NCBI RefSeq assembly: GCF_000308435.1
Contig: NZ_BAFR01000148.1
Coordinates: forward strand, 1 to 64,000
Reading direction: 5' to 3'
Origin: Nocardia araoensis NBRC 100135
GTDB taxonomy: Bacteria > Actinomycetota > Actinomycetes > Mycobacteriales > Mycobacteriaceae
Length of the DNA stretch: 64,000 bases
The notes beneath the pieces were generated by a model. The model saw only the letters and a program-made list of their open reading frames with translations. It did no database searches and was not told the DNA's origin. Positions 40,586 through 49,176 of the stretch are shown in pieces. The translations under genes were made by a program, and so were the position numbers. Numbering within the stretch: the stretch's first letter is position 1; every line of letters starts with the position of its first letter.

Positions 40586-42265
40586 GTGTCCGCACGATTG
40601 GACGCCCAGTACCGCGCCCGCGCGGTGAACGCACTCGGCGACACCGAGATCGACGTACTCGTCATCGGCGGCGGCGTGGTCGGCGCGGGCGCCGCCCTCG
40701 ACGCCGCCTCCCGCGGCCTGACCGTGACCCTGGTGGAGGCCAGAGACTTCGCGGCGGGCACCTCGAGCCGCTCCAGCAAACTCATCCACGGTGGCCTGCG
40801 CTACCTGGAGCAGCTGGACTTCTGGCTGGTGCGGGAGGCGCTGAAGGAACGTAGCCTGCTGCTGCACCGGCTGGCCCCGCACCTGGTACGGCCCGTATCG
40901 TTCCTGCTGCCCTTGCGGCATCGGGTCTGGGAGCGCGCCTACATCGGCGCGGGCGTCGCCCTGTACGACACCATCGGCGGCGCCCGCGCGCTGCCGATGC
41001 ACCGGCACCTGTCGCGCACCCGCGCGCTGGAGCTGGCGCCCGCGCTGCGCGAGGACGCGCTCACCGGAGCGATCCGATACTTCGACGCGCAGGTCGACGA
41101 CGCCAGGCACACGATGATGATCGCGCGCACCGCCGCCCAGCACGGCGCCACCGTGCTCACCCGCACCAAGGTGACGGCGCTGCTGCGCGACGGCGAACGT
41201 GTCGTCGGCGCGGAGGTCACCGACCTCGAAACCGGCCGGGTGCACAATATCCGCGCGCGCCGGGTGATCAGCGCCACCGGGGTGTGGACCGACGAGATGA
41301 ACCGGATGACCGGCGTGGAGTTCCCGTTCCACGTCCGTATGTCCAAGGGCGTGCACATCCTGGTGCCGCGCCATCGCCTGCATCTGGACACCGGCCTGAT
41401 CATGCGCACCGAGAAGAGCGTGCTGTTCGTCATCCCCTGGCACGGACACTGGATCATCGGCACCACCGACACGGACTGGTCGCTGAGCAAGGACCATCCC
41501 GCCGCCAGCGACGCCGACGTGCAGTATCTGCTCGACCACGTCAACCGGGTGCTGCGCGAGCCGATCACCCGCGACGACATCGTCGGGACCTACGCGGGGC
41601 TGCGACCGCTGCTGTCCGGCGCGTCGGCCGACACCGCGACGCTCTCGCGGGAGCACGCGGTCGCCGAACCCGTCCCCGGACTGTTCGTGATCGCGGGCGG
41701 CAAGTACACCACCTACCGGGTGATGGCCGCCGACGTCGTGGACGCGGCGGTGGCGGGGCTCGGCCGCGCGGTCGCCCCTTCGGTGACCGAACACCTGCCG
41801 ATCCTCGGCGCGGTGGGCTACCAGGAACTCGCGGCCGACCTCGACAGTCTCGCGCAACGCGCGGGCCTGCCGCGAGCGACGGTCGAGCGTCTGCTCGGCC
41901 GCTACGGATCGGCGATCACCGATCTGTTCGAACTGATCGCCCGCGAGCCCGAACTGGGCCGTCCGCTCACCGGCGCGCCGGAGTACCTGGGCGCGGAGGC
42001 GGTGTACGCGGTGACGCACGAGGGCGCGCTGCACCTGGACGACGTGCTCACCCGCCGCACCCGCGTCTCCATCGAAGCCGCCGACCGCGGTCTCGCCGCC
42101 GCGCCCGAGGTGGCCTGGCTGATCGGCGCGCACCTCGGATGGGACGCCGCCGCCACCGAGCGGGAGATCAGCCGCTACCGCGAGCGGGTGCGCGCCGAAC
42201 TGGCCGCCAACCAGGCGGCCGACGACGAGTCCGCGAACGCGGCCAGGATGGTCGCCGTGGCCTGA
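40586..42265 (+). CDS. glpD: Glycerol-3-phosphate dehydrogenase, FAD-dependent
   Basis: A 559-residue GlpD/GlpO-type flavoenzyme: FAD-binding VLVIGGGVVGAGAALDAASRGL at residues 22-43, TLVEARDFAAGTSSRSSKLIHGGLRYLEQ, GVWTDEMNR, VLFVIPWHGHWIIGTTDTDW and the GGKYTTYRVMAADVVDAA motif before the C-terminal cap. It oxidises glycerol 3-phosphate to dihydroxyacetone phosphate, passing electrons to the membrane quinone pool. AGGAGA precedes GTG 40586, and the gene ends the glpFKD operon. It is convergent with a small acidic gene, five bases after its stop. Confidence 0.96.
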   Translation: MSARLDAQYRARAVNALGDTEIDVLVIGGGVVGAGAALDAASRGLTVTLVEARDFAAGTSSRSSKLIHGGLRYLEQLDFWLVREALKERSLLLHRLAPHLVRPVSFLLPLRHRVWERAYIGAGVALYDTIGGARALPMHRHLSRTRALELAPALREDALTGAIRYFDAQVDDARHTMMIARTAAQHGATVLTRTKVTALLRDGERVVGAEVTDLETGRVHNIRARRVISATGVWTDEMNRMTGVEFPFHVRMSKGVHILVPRHRLHLDTGLIMRTEKSVLFVIPWHGHWIIGTTDTDWSLSKDHPAASDADVQYLLDHVNRVLREPITRDDIVGTYAGLRPLLSGASADTATLSREHAVAEPVPGLFVIAGGKYTTYRVMAADVVDAAVAGLGRAVAPSVTEHLPILGAVGYQELAADLDSLAQRAGLPRATVERLLGRYGSAITDLFELIAREPELGRPLTGAPEYLGAEAVYAVTHEGALHLDDVLTRRTRVSIEAADRGLAAAPEVAWLIGAHLGWDAAATEREISRYRERVRAELAANQAADDESANAARMVAVA

Positions 42266-42269
42266 GCGT

Positions 42270-42434
42270 TCACTGATCCATGCCGCTGTGGCCGTGCGGG
42301 GTCGACTCGTCGGTCTCGAGTTGCTCACCGGCGGGGTGCTCGTCGGCGTGCGTCGGTTTGGTGTGCTCGTCGGCGAAATCCGCGTCCTGCTGCATCGACT
42401 CCGCCGTTTCGGGATCGATATTCGGTGTGCTCAT
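42270..42434 (-). CDS. Small acidic protein, 54 aa
   Basis: A 54-residue reading frame that starts with ATG 42434 and ends five bases from the glpD stop. The product (MSTPNIDPETAESMQQDADF, then DEHTKPTHADEH and a TPHGHSGMDQ end) is rich in Asp, Glu, His and Thr and has no hydrophobic core, so it is probably disordered. Third codon positions are almost all G or C, which supports real coding, and the competing plus-strand frames have implausible composition. The ribosome-binding site is weak. The His-rich tail might bind metal. I do not recognise a family. Confidence 0.55.
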   Translation of the reverse strand: MSTPNIDPETAESMQQDADFADEHTKPTHADEHPAGEQLETDESTPHGHSGMDQ

Positions 42435-42532
42435 AACCCGCGCGTACCCACGCCCACCGCGTCGACGCAGCCCACATGGTCCGGGCCGCGCGGCCGTGTC
42501 GGGTTGACCTCAACGGCGGTTGAGGATGAAGC

Positions 42533-43216
42533 ATGGGTCGTATGACTCGTCCAGTGGAAATGTGGAACACCGTCTACGACAACGACACCGCCCCCTGGGT
42601 GATCGGCGAGCCGCAACCGGCCATCGTCGCGCTGGAGCGGGAGGGCGGCATCACCGGCCGTGTGCTCGACCCGGGCTGCGGCGCGGGTGAGCACACGATC
42701 CTGCTGACTCGACTGGGATACGACGTGCGCGGAATCGATATGTCGCCGAGTGCGGTGGCGTACGCGCGCGCCAATGCGGCCGAGCAAGGTGTGCCGTCGG
42801 CCGCGTTCGAGGTGGCCGACGCGCTCGCCCTCGGCGACCGGCCGGACTTCTCCGGTGACCCGCCCGGCTCCGCGCCCGCGTTCGACACCGTCGTCGACAG
42901 CGCGCTGTTCCACGTCTTCGGGACCGACGACGAGGCGCGCGCCGCGTACGTTCGCAGTCTGCACGCGGTGTGCAAGCCGGGCGGCACGGTCTATGTCCTC
43001 GCACTTTCGGATGTCGAGCCGGGGTTCGGCCCACGGATCAGCGACACCGTGATACGGGAGTCGTTCCGCGACGGCTGGACGCTGGAGGACCTGTGGGCCA
43101 CCGAGTACCGCGGACGGATCACCGATCTGGTGGCGCAGGAGGCGGCGGACCTGGAGGTCTCCGAGTCCGGCAAGGTCGACGCCGCCGCCTGGCTGGCCCG
43201 CATCCGCCGCCTCTGA
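42533..43216 (+). CDS. Class I SAM-dependent methyltransferase
   Basis: A 227-residue methyltransferase. The AdoMet-binding motif I is VLDPGCGAGEHTILLTRLG (residues 44-62), motif II GIDMSPSAVAYAR, and the post-motif DALALGDRP with DTVVDSALFHVF resembling the thiopurine/TehB-like group that begins with W...Y....PWVIGEPQP. That opening suggests a small-molecule (thiol, selenium or tellurium type) methyltransferase. GAGGATGAAG precedes ATG 42533; ATG 42542 is an alternative. It is convergent with an acyl-CoA dehydrogenase gene, ten bases between stops. Confidence 0.9.
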   Translation: MGRMTRPVEMWNTVYDNDTAPWVIGEPQPAIVALEREGGITGRVLDPGCGAGEHTILLTRLGYDVRGIDMSPSAVAYARANAAEQGVPSAAFEVADALALGDRPDFSGDPPGSAPAFDTVVDSALFHVFGTDDEARAAYVRSLHAVCKPGGTVYVLALSDVEPGFGPRISDTVIRESFRDGWTLEDLWATEYRGRITDLVAQEAADLEVSESGKVDAAAWLARIRRL

Positions 43217-43226
43217 ACCGTCCGCC

Positions 43227-44489
43227 TCACACGCCCTTCGGCGCTTTGCCGCCCATGAAGCCGAACAGGTAGCCCGCGACGCGCCGCATCTGGATCTCCT
43301 CGGCGCCCTCGGTGATCCGGTAGCGCCTGTGGTGCCGGTAGATGTGCTCGAACGGCTTGTGCCGGGAGTAGCCGAGGCCGCCGTGCACCTGCATGGCCCG
43401 GTCGGCGGCCTCGCAGCACAACCGGTTGGCCCAGTAGTTGCACATCGAGACCTGCTCGGAGACGGCGAACGTGCCGTAGGTGTCCATCGACCACGCGGTC
43501 TTGTGGATCAAGGCGCGCAACATCTCGCACTGGGTGTGCAACTCCACCAAGGGGAACTGGATCGCCTGGTTTGCGGCCAGCGGCTTGCCGAAAGGCTTGC
43601 GCTGTTTGGCGTAAGCCACCGACTGGTCGATGCAGTACTGCGCCGCACCGAGGCTGGACGCGGCCTGGCGGATGCGGTTCTCGTTGAAGAAGTGCTGGAC
43701 CACCGCCAAGCCGCGTCCCTCGCCGCCGAAGACGGCGGTGTCGGGGACCCGGACGCCGTCCAGCGCGACCCTGGCGTGGTCGGTGGGCATGTTGAAGGTC
43801 CAGAGGTACTCCTCGACGACGAACCCCGGCGCGTCGGTGGGCACCAGGAACGCCGTGATGCCCGCGGCGTCGCCGGGGCCGCCCGCGGTGCGCGCGAAGA
43901 TCAGGTCGGCGTCGGCGATGTGCACGCCGGTGTTCCAGGTCTTGCGCCCGGTGATCACCCAGCCGTCGCCGTCGCGGACCGCCGAGGTCTCCATGTGCGT
44001 CGCGTCGGAGCCGTGCTCGGGCTCGGTGATGCCGAAGGCGAAGAACTTCGTTCCCGACGCCAGCCCGTCCACCCACTCCGCCTGCTGGTCGGGCGTGCCG
44101 TACTCGAGCATCAGCAGCAGGCCCACATTGTTGGCCACGATGGCGTGCTCGTTCTGCAGATCGCAGTGCAATCCGAGGCCGCGGCGGGCCAGGTGCTCGC
44201 GGATCACGGCCATGCCGAGGTTGGTGCCGTCGCGCCCGCCGTATCGCGCGGGGAACGCGTACCGCAGGTGCCCGGCGGCGTCGGCGCGCCTGCGGACCTC
44301 GGCCAGCAGCTCCTCCCACTCCGCGTTCGGCAGCCCGCCGCGCTCCCAGTCGGTGCGGGCGTCCTCGCGGCGGTGGTCGAAGAAGCGGATGTTGTCGTCG
44401 GCCTGCTCGAGCGGAGTGATCTCCCGTTCGATGAACGCGTCGAGTTCGGCCAGGTAGTCGACCAGTTCCACGGGTAGCTCGAAATCCAT
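43227..44489 (-). CDS. Acyl-CoA dehydrogenase (LvaC-like)
   Basis: A 420-residue acyl-CoA dehydrogenase with FAFGITEPEHGSDATHMETSA, GRKTWNTGVHIADADLIFARTAG, and the C-terminal CEAADRAMQVHGGLGYSRHKPFEHIYRHHRRYRITEGAEEIQMRRVAGYLF, which includes the catalytic-base area (TEGAEE). It is the last gene of a three-gene minus-strand operon after a phosphotransferase (6 bp apart) and a DUF6285 gene. The set matches LvaA-LvaB-LvaC of Pseudomonas putida, where LvaC converts 4-phosphovaleryl-CoA to an enoyl-CoA. That role is the proposed one here; an ordinary acyl-CoA oxidation remains possible. Confidence 0.92.
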   Translation of the reverse strand: MDFELPVELVDYLAELDAFIEREITPLEQADDNIRFFDHRREDARTDWERGGLPNAEWEELLAEVRRRADAAGHLRYAFPARYGGRDGTNLGMAVIREHLARRGLGLHCDLQNEHAIVANNVGLLLMLEYGTPDQQAEWVDGLASGTKFFAFGITEPEHGSDATHMETSAVRDGDGWVITGRKTWNTGVHIADADLIFARTAGGPGDAAGITAFLVPTDAPGFVVEEYLWTFNMPTDHARVALDGVRVPDTAVFGGEGRGLAVVQHFFNENRIRQAASSLGAAQYCIDQSVAYAKQRKPFGKPLAANQAIQFPLVELHTQCEMLRALIHKTAWSMDTYGTFAVSEQVSMCNYWANRLCCEAADRAMQVHGGLGYSRHKPFEHIYRHHRRYRITEGAEEIQMRRVAGYLFGFMGGKAPKGV

Positions 44490-44495
44490 CGGCAG

Positions 44496-45491
44496 TCAGC
44501 CCTTCGCAGTGGGTCGGATCTGCATCAGCAGGTCCCATTCGATTTCCGACACGCGGCGCCCGCTGGCCGCCATCACGATGTCGCGCACGCTGCCGTCCCG
44601 ATGGGCCGCGGCCTGCCCGGCCAATCCGACGCCCCAGCCGAGCGTGCACATCGCCTTCCACCAGCGGAACCGGTCTTCGTCGAAGCTGCCGCCGCCGCGG
44701 TGGTATCCGCGCAGGAACGCCTCGCGGTCCGCGAGGCCCCCGAATTCCCGGTCGTCCGCGCGGAAGCGCCACATGCGCAGGGCAGGCCAGGCCACGTCGC
44801 GCATCGGATCGCCTTGGCGCTGCGCGCCCTCCCAGTCGAGCACGGCGCGCAGTCCATCCGGGCCGACGACGATATTGCCGTTGCGCAGGTCGGTATGCAG
44901 CAGCGCGGTGCGCGGCGGCGCGGGCGGGCAGTGGCGTTCCAGCCAGCGCAGCGCCAAGGCGAACACCGGGCGGTCCGGCAGGAGTGCGCGCACCTGCCCA
45001 CCGGCCTCGATCAGTTGGCGCTCGGGGTCGGCAACCGCGGCGGGCAGCCGCGCGGGCGCGGCCGCCGGGTCGATCGCGTGCAGGCGGCCCATGGCCTCGC
45101 CCACTTGCTCGGCGACCCGTTCACCGAGGCCCGACGCCTCGACCAGTCGTAACACCTTGCGCGGCACGGTCTCTCCGTCGATGCGTTCGGAGACCACGAA
45201 CGGGCCGCCGACATAGGCCGCGTCGGTGCAGATCGCCACCACGGGCGGCACCGGAACGCCGTGGGTGCGCGCCAGCTCCCGGACGGCGGCCTCCACGTCG
45301 ACCGGGACCAGCTCGATCGCGTCCGGCACGATGGTCGCCACCAGGCGGCGCGTCCCACCGCCGAGATCGGCCTCGAAGGCGACGTTGCGACGGCGGGCGC
45401 CCGCGGAGAGGTATTCGACGTTCGACACCGTCACCGCGCGGGTCCCGGACCCGAGGAACTCGGCCAGGCCGCGTGCCAGGTCGGCGCTCAC
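44496..45491 (-). CDS. Phosphotransferase (LvaA-like acyl-CoA hydroxyl kinase)
   Basis: A 331-residue APH-fold kinase: N-lobe LSAGARRRNVAFEADLGGGTRRLVATIVP, hinge FVVSERIDGETVPRKVL, catalytic loop LLHTDLRNGNIVVGPDG and metal-binding VLDWEGAQRQGDPMRDVAW. It starts with GTG 45491, four bases within the DUF6285 gene, and is followed by an acyl-CoA dehydrogenase. The catalytic loop has HTD in place of the usual HND/HGD. In P. putida the cognate LvaA phosphorylates 4-hydroxyacyl-CoA and needs LvaB. Here the neighbour genes make that the best hypothesis. Confidence 0.9.
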   Translation of the reverse strand: MSADLARGLAEFLGSGTRAVTVSNVEYLSAGARRRNVAFEADLGGGTRRLVATIVPDAIELVPVDVEAAVRELARTHGVPVPPVVAICTDAAYVGGPFVVSERIDGETVPRKVLRLVEASGLGERVAEQVGEAMGRLHAIDPAAAPARLPAAVADPERQLIEAGGQVRALLPDRPVFALALRWLERHCPPAPPRTALLHTDLRNGNIVVGPDGLRAVLDWEGAQRQGDPMRDVAWPALRMWRFRADDREFGGLADREAFLRGYHRGGGSFDEDRFRWWKAMCTLGWGVGLAGQAAAHRDGSVRDIVMAASGRRVSEIEWDLLMQIRPTAKG

Positions 45492-45784
45492 TCGGCCGCC
45501 CACTCGTCGTACCCCGGCTTGGCGATCGCCAGATCGGCCCGCACGACGGAGACCAGCGCCGCCCAGAGCTGCTCGTCATCGCCCTCTGCCACGGCGGCGA
45601 GCAGCTCACGCTCCCGCTCGGCCGCGGCGGGGCCGGACTCGATCTCCCTGCGCACGATCCTGGCGAGGTTGGCCCCCACCCGCGCCTTGTGCTGCAATCC
45701 CGCGGGCAGGGCGGGCAGCAGCGTCTCCTCCAGCAGCTCGGCGAGCGAGTCCAGCAACTCCGCTGCCGATGGGCGATTCTGCAT
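45488..45784 (-). CDS. DUF6285 protein (LvaB-like kinase partner)
   Basis: A 98-residue helical protein: RPSAAELLDSLAELLEETLLPALPAGLQHKARVGANLARIVRREIESGP, then LLAAVAEGDDEQLWAALVSVVRADLAIAKPGYD. The pattern is that of DUF6285 proteins, which accompany LvaA-type phosphotransferases; P. putida LvaB belongs to this kind and is required for LvaA activity. The start at 45784 (MQNRP) fits the family better than the upstream in-frame codon at 45817. It overlaps the kinase gene by GTGA, so equimolar production is expected. It is the first gene of the operon. Confidence 0.85.
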   Translation of the reverse strand: MQNRPSAAELLDSLAELLEETLLPALPAGLQHKARVGANLARIVRREIESGPAAAERERELLAAVAEGDDEQLWAALVSVVRADLAIAKPGYDEWAAE

Positions 45785-45911
45785 TCGTTCCCCTCGGTCG
45801 ACTCCGGCCCTCAGCATGGCACGCGTCCGCGCGGTCCCGATCGGTACTTTCGGCCGTCAGCCGTGGCCGCGCAGTCGTAGCAGTCCGGCTGTCGTGGCGC
45901 GGAAACCGGTC

Positions 45912-46100
45912 GCCGCCGTCCCACGCCACGTTGACGAATCCGGCCAGCGCACGCTCGACCGTCCGTGCGGTGACCCAGCCGAGGCTGTGCCGCACGGCGC
46001 GGTCCCACCAGCCCGGGTCGGGGTCGCCGCCGTGCGATCTCGTCAAGTCGATCATTTCGCTGTCGGTCAGCGCACCTCGCCATCGATAGTCGATCTCCAT
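45912..46100 (-). pseudogene. N-terminal fragment of a GNAT acetyltransferase
   Basis: The first 63 codons (MEIDYRWRGALTDSEMIDL, then WWDRAVRHSLGWVTARTVERALAGFVNVAWDGG) match the N-terminal part of a GNAT-family N-acetyltransferase, where the sequence normally goes on with HAFLLDTMV and the acetyl-CoA loop. Here the frame runs into unrelated Arg/Thr-rich sequence and overlaps the DUF6285 gene, and the acetyl-CoA-binding part is nowhere in the following 300 bp in any frame that I can see. A deletion or frameshift has truncated it. It is probably non-functional. Confidence 0.6.
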
Positions 46101-46294
46101 GCGGGGTGAATGTATGGCGGGTCGCGGCCGGAAGCCAGCGGTTTACCCGCCTGAACGTTTCCTTTGTGACGGCTGGGAATACGCCGTGGGTGAACTTCTG
46201 CTCGAGGTCGTGCCGGGGACGATCGGTAAACTGCGCTGGGGAAAGTGGGCGCGCGTGCGCCGTTCGTTGCGCCGGGCGAGCACAGGGAGAATGC

Positions 46295-47518
46295 ATGGCG
46301 ATCAGTCGCGTCCGAACCGGAATCGTCGCGGGGTTCGCCCTGGTCATGGCGGTGATCGTCGGGGCGTGCTCGTCTTCGCCGGGGCCAGGCGGCACACCGG
46401 GTGCGGCGGGTCCGGCGTCCGCGCCGATCACCATCACGCCCGCTTCCGGGGCACGCAATGTCGATCCGCTGGCGCCGGTCCAGGTGAGCACCGCCGACGG
46501 CCAGCTCACTTCGGTCACCATGACCAACGAGCAGGGCAAGACGGTCGAGGGGATCATGACGCCGGACAAGACCGCGTGGAAGCCCACCGAGCCGCTCGGC
46601 TACGGCCGCACCTACACCGTGACCGCGGAGGGCTTGAGCATCACCGGCCGGACCGGCCCGACCACCTCGACCTTCGCCACGCTGACTCCCAACAACCAGA
46701 CGAAGGTGTCGCTGACCACCACGGGCGGCACGCCGCTGTCCGACGGCGGCACGTTCGGCGTCGGCACCGTGGTGGTGGCCCACTTCGACGAGGACATTCC
46801 CGACCGCGCCGCCGCCGAGAAGCACCTCTCGGTCACCACCGATCCGCCGGTGGAGGGCTCCTGGTACTGGCTGGACGACCGCAACGCGCACTGGCGTCCG
46901 AGGGAGTACTACGCGCCGGGCACGAAGGTCAAGGTGGCGGCGAACGTCTACGGCCAGGAGCTGGGCGGCGGCCTCTACGGCCAAGAGGACACCAAGACCA
47001 CGTTCACCATCGGCGCGTCCCACGTGTCGATCGCCGATGACAACACCAAACAGGTCCAGGTCTTCGAGAACGGCAGGTTGATCCGCACCATGCCGACTTC
47101 GATGGGCAGGGGCGGCAGCGAGGTCGTCGGGGGCAAGACCATCACGTTCTGGACCCAGCCCGGGATCTACACGGTCATGGACAAGGCCAATCCGGTGATC
47201 ATGGATTCCTCCACCTACGGCCTGCCGATCAACTCCCGCCTCGGCTACAAGGAGGCCATCGGCTGGGCCACCCGGATCAGCACCGACGGCATCTACCTGC
47301 ATCAGCTCGACTCGACGATCTGGGCCCAGGGCAACACCGACGTCTCGCACGGCTGCCTCAATCTCAGCGGCGAGAACGCCCAGTGGTTCTTCAATTTCGC
47401 CGTCCCCGGTGACGTGGTGGAGATCCGCAACACCGGCGGCGCCCCGCTGGAAGTCTGGCAGAACGGTGACTGGGGTGTGCCCTGGGATCAGTGGGTGCGG
47501 GGCAGCGCGCTCCGCTAG
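46295..47518 (+). CDS. L,D-transpeptidase lipoprotein (LdtMt2-like)
   Basis: A 407-residue cell-wall enzyme that makes 3-3 cross-links in peptidoglycan. The N-terminus (RVRTGIVAGFALVMAVIVGAC) is a lipoprotein signal with a lipobox VGAC. Two Ig-like domains follow (ITITPASGARNVDPLAPVQV to about residue 140, and a second to about 245), then the YkuD domain with catalytic Cys354 in SHGCLNLSGENAQWFF. Both the length and the cysteine number equal those of M. tuberculosis LdtMt2. CAGGGAGA precedes ATG 46295. Such enzymes give intrinsic tolerance to many penicillins and are inhibited by carbapenems. Confidence 0.95.
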   Translation: MAISRVRTGIVAGFALVMAVIVGACSSSPGPGGTPGAAGPASAPITITPASGARNVDPLAPVQVSTADGQLTSVTMTNEQGKTVEGIMTPDKTAWKPTEPLGYGRTYTVTAEGLSITGRTGPTTSTFATLTPNNQTKVSLTTTGGTPLSDGGTFGVGTVVVAHFDEDIPDRAAAEKHLSVTTDPPVEGSWYWLDDRNAHWRPREYYAPGTKVKVAANVYGQELGGGLYGQEDTKTTFTIGASHVSIADDNTKQVQVFENGRLIRTMPTSMGRGGSEVVGGKTITFWTQPGIYTVMDKANPVIMDSSTYGLPINSRLGYKEAIGWATRISTDGIYLHQLDSTIWAQGNTDVSHGCLNLSGENAQWFFNFAVPGDVVEIRNTGGAPLEVWQNGDWGVPWDQWVRGSALR

Positions 47519-47649
47519 CGCCGACACACTGGCCGGTCTTGCCGATGGCGGGAAGCTGCACTACATTCCTGCACTCGCGAGACCACCAGGTCTCCCCTCC
47601 CCGCGCGACGTACCGCGAGGGCACCGCGTTGACGATCGGAGCCGGCTCG

Positions 47650-47721
47650 ATGGCGATGCTGCTGTACTACCTACTCCTACCGCTCTATCTGGCCGAAGCT
47701 TTCGTCGACCTGCTGGATTGA
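47650..47721 (+). CDS. Possible single-helix microprotein, 23 aa
   Basis: ATG 47650 is eight bases after GGAG and opens a 23-residue frame, MAMLLYYLLLPLYLAEAFVDLLD, almost entirely hydrophobic with an acidic end, like a membrane microprotein. It lies in the 240-bp gap between the transpeptidase and the convergent MocR gene. Supporting evidence is limited to composition and the ribosome-binding site. Confidence 0.25.
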   Translation: MAMLLYYLLLPLYLAEAFVDLLD

Positions 47722-47760
47722 GCTGGGACCGATACAGCGCGATCGTCGCCGGTACACCAC

Positions 47761-49176
47761 TCATAAGGCCAGCTGGGCCGGGGAGCGCGTCGAACGTTCC
47801 GGCGGGCGGTAGTCCTGCCAGGCCGCGGCCAGGCGGGCGACGGCGGTCGTTGTCACCTCGGCCGAATGCCGGAAATGCAGCCGAACCCGGTCCGCGCTGC
47901 CGCCCGCGGCGTCGAGGCCGCTACCGGCGAGGACCGCGACGCCGTGCCGCAACGCCGTCTGGGCGAAGGAGTCGCCGTCGCCGTAGGGAAGCCGGGCCCA
48001 GAGCGTCTGGCCCCCGCGTACCGGCGGCACCGTCCAGTCGGGCAGCCCGTCGGCCAGTGCCCTCAGCAACGCGTCGTGCTGGGATTCGCGGTGTGCGGCA
48101 GCGCCGCGGCAGAGCCGGTCGAGGTCCGGCAGCAACCTGGCCGCGGCCAGCTGCGCGGGAATGCTGCCGCCGAGATCGTGTACCGCACGCAACCGGGTCA
48201 GCCGCTCGATCACCGGGACCGAGGCGCGGATCCAGCCGACCCGCAGCCCGCCCCATACGCACTTGCTCAGCGATCCGACCGAGACGACGCTGTCCGCGTC
48301 GGCCGCCAACGGCGGCACCACTTCACCCGGGAAGCCGAGATCCGCGAGTACTTCGTCGGCGATCAGCATGGTGCCGGCCATCGCCGCCAACTCCGCGACC
48401 CGCTGCCGGTGCAGCCGGGAAAGCACGGTGCCGGTGGGGTTCTGGAAGGCCGGTGTGAAGTAGGCGAAGGCAGGCCGCTGGGCCCGCACGGCCGCCTCGA
48501 ATCCGGCGAAACCGACCGGCAGCGTCGCCAGCACCGCCGACTCCTCCCGAAACGCCTCCAGCGCACCGGGATAGGTGGGCGCCTCGACCAGCACCCGGTC
48601 TCCCGGCCGTACGAACGCACGGGCCAGCAGTGACAATGCCTGCTGGCCACCGCTGGTGACCAGGATCCGGTCCGGCGACGTGGGCGCGCCAAGCCGGGTG
48701 TAGCGCTCCGCGATGGCCGCGCGCAACGACGCGTGACCGGCCGGGTGATAGCCGATGCCTGACGCTGCCAGCTCCGGCACGATCGCCGTCAGCGCGGCGG
48801 CCACCTCGGCGGGCGCCGCCTGTGGCGCGGCACAGGCCAGCGAGATCACGCCCGTGTCCGGCTCCAGAAGGTGCAAGAACATAGGGGCGCTGGTGGTGTC
48901 GGGCACTGGCGCCATGGCAGCGCCCGCGACCCGGGTGCCGCTGCCCCGTCGCCGCACGACGCGCCCCTCGGACTCCAGCAGCACGTACGCCGCTGTCACC
49001 GTGTTGCGGCCGACGGCAAGGATTTTCGCGAAGACCCGCTCGGGGGGCAGCAGCGCGCCCGGCGGCAGCTCGCCCGCATCGATCAGTCGGCGCAGCCGGG
49101 TCGCGAGCAGCAGATACAGCGGGCCACGGCCCGTCGACCAGCGGCCGAGGCGCTGCATCACATCAATTGGCTCCAT
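47761..49176 (-). CDS. MocR family PLP-dependent regulator
   Basis: A 471-residue MocR/PdxR-type regulator. Residues 1-75 are a GntR winged HTH (RGPLYLLLATRLRRLIDAGELPPGALLPPERVFAKILAVGRNTVTAAYVLLESEGRVVRRRGSGTRV); the rest is a fold-type I aminotransferase domain with TSGGQQALSLLARAFV, EAPTYPGALEAF, the PLP-contacting NPTG and the Schiff-base lysine in SVGSLSKCVWGGLRVGWI. ATG 49176 lies in the spacer of a perfect 10-bp inverted repeat. It is divergent from a cupin gene at 49241, the likely target. The nature of the amine or PLP-derived ligand is unknown. Confidence 0.93.
   Translation of the reverse strand: MEPIDVMQRLGRWSTGRGPLYLLLATRLRRLIDAGELPPGALLPPERVFAKILAVGRNTVTAAYVLLESEGRVVRRRGSGTRVAGAAMAPVPDTTSAPMFLHLLEPDTGVISLACAAPQAAPAEVAAALTAIVPELAASGIGYHPAGHASLRAAIAERYTRLGAPTSPDRILVTSGGQQALSLLARAFVRPGDRVLVEAPTYPGALEAFREESAVLATLPVGFAGFEAAVRAQRPAFAYFTPAFQNPTGTVLSRLHRQRVAELAAMAGTMLIADEVLADLGFPGEVVPPLAADADSVVSVGSLSKCVWGGLRVGWIRASVPVIERLTRLRAVHDLGGSIPAQLAAARLLPDLDRLCRGAAAHRESQHDALLRALADGLPDWTVPPVRGGQTLWARLPYGDGDSFAQTALRHGVAVLAGSGLDAAGGSADRVRLHFRHSAEVTTTAVARLAAAWQDYRPPERSTRSPAQLAL

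Noticed and set aside
38159..42328. Open frame of 1389 codons on the minus strand across glpF-glpK-glpD
   Set aside because: It is the antisense shadow of three certain genes in high-GC DNA; the translation is Arg/Gly/His/Gln-rich with no recognisable domain.
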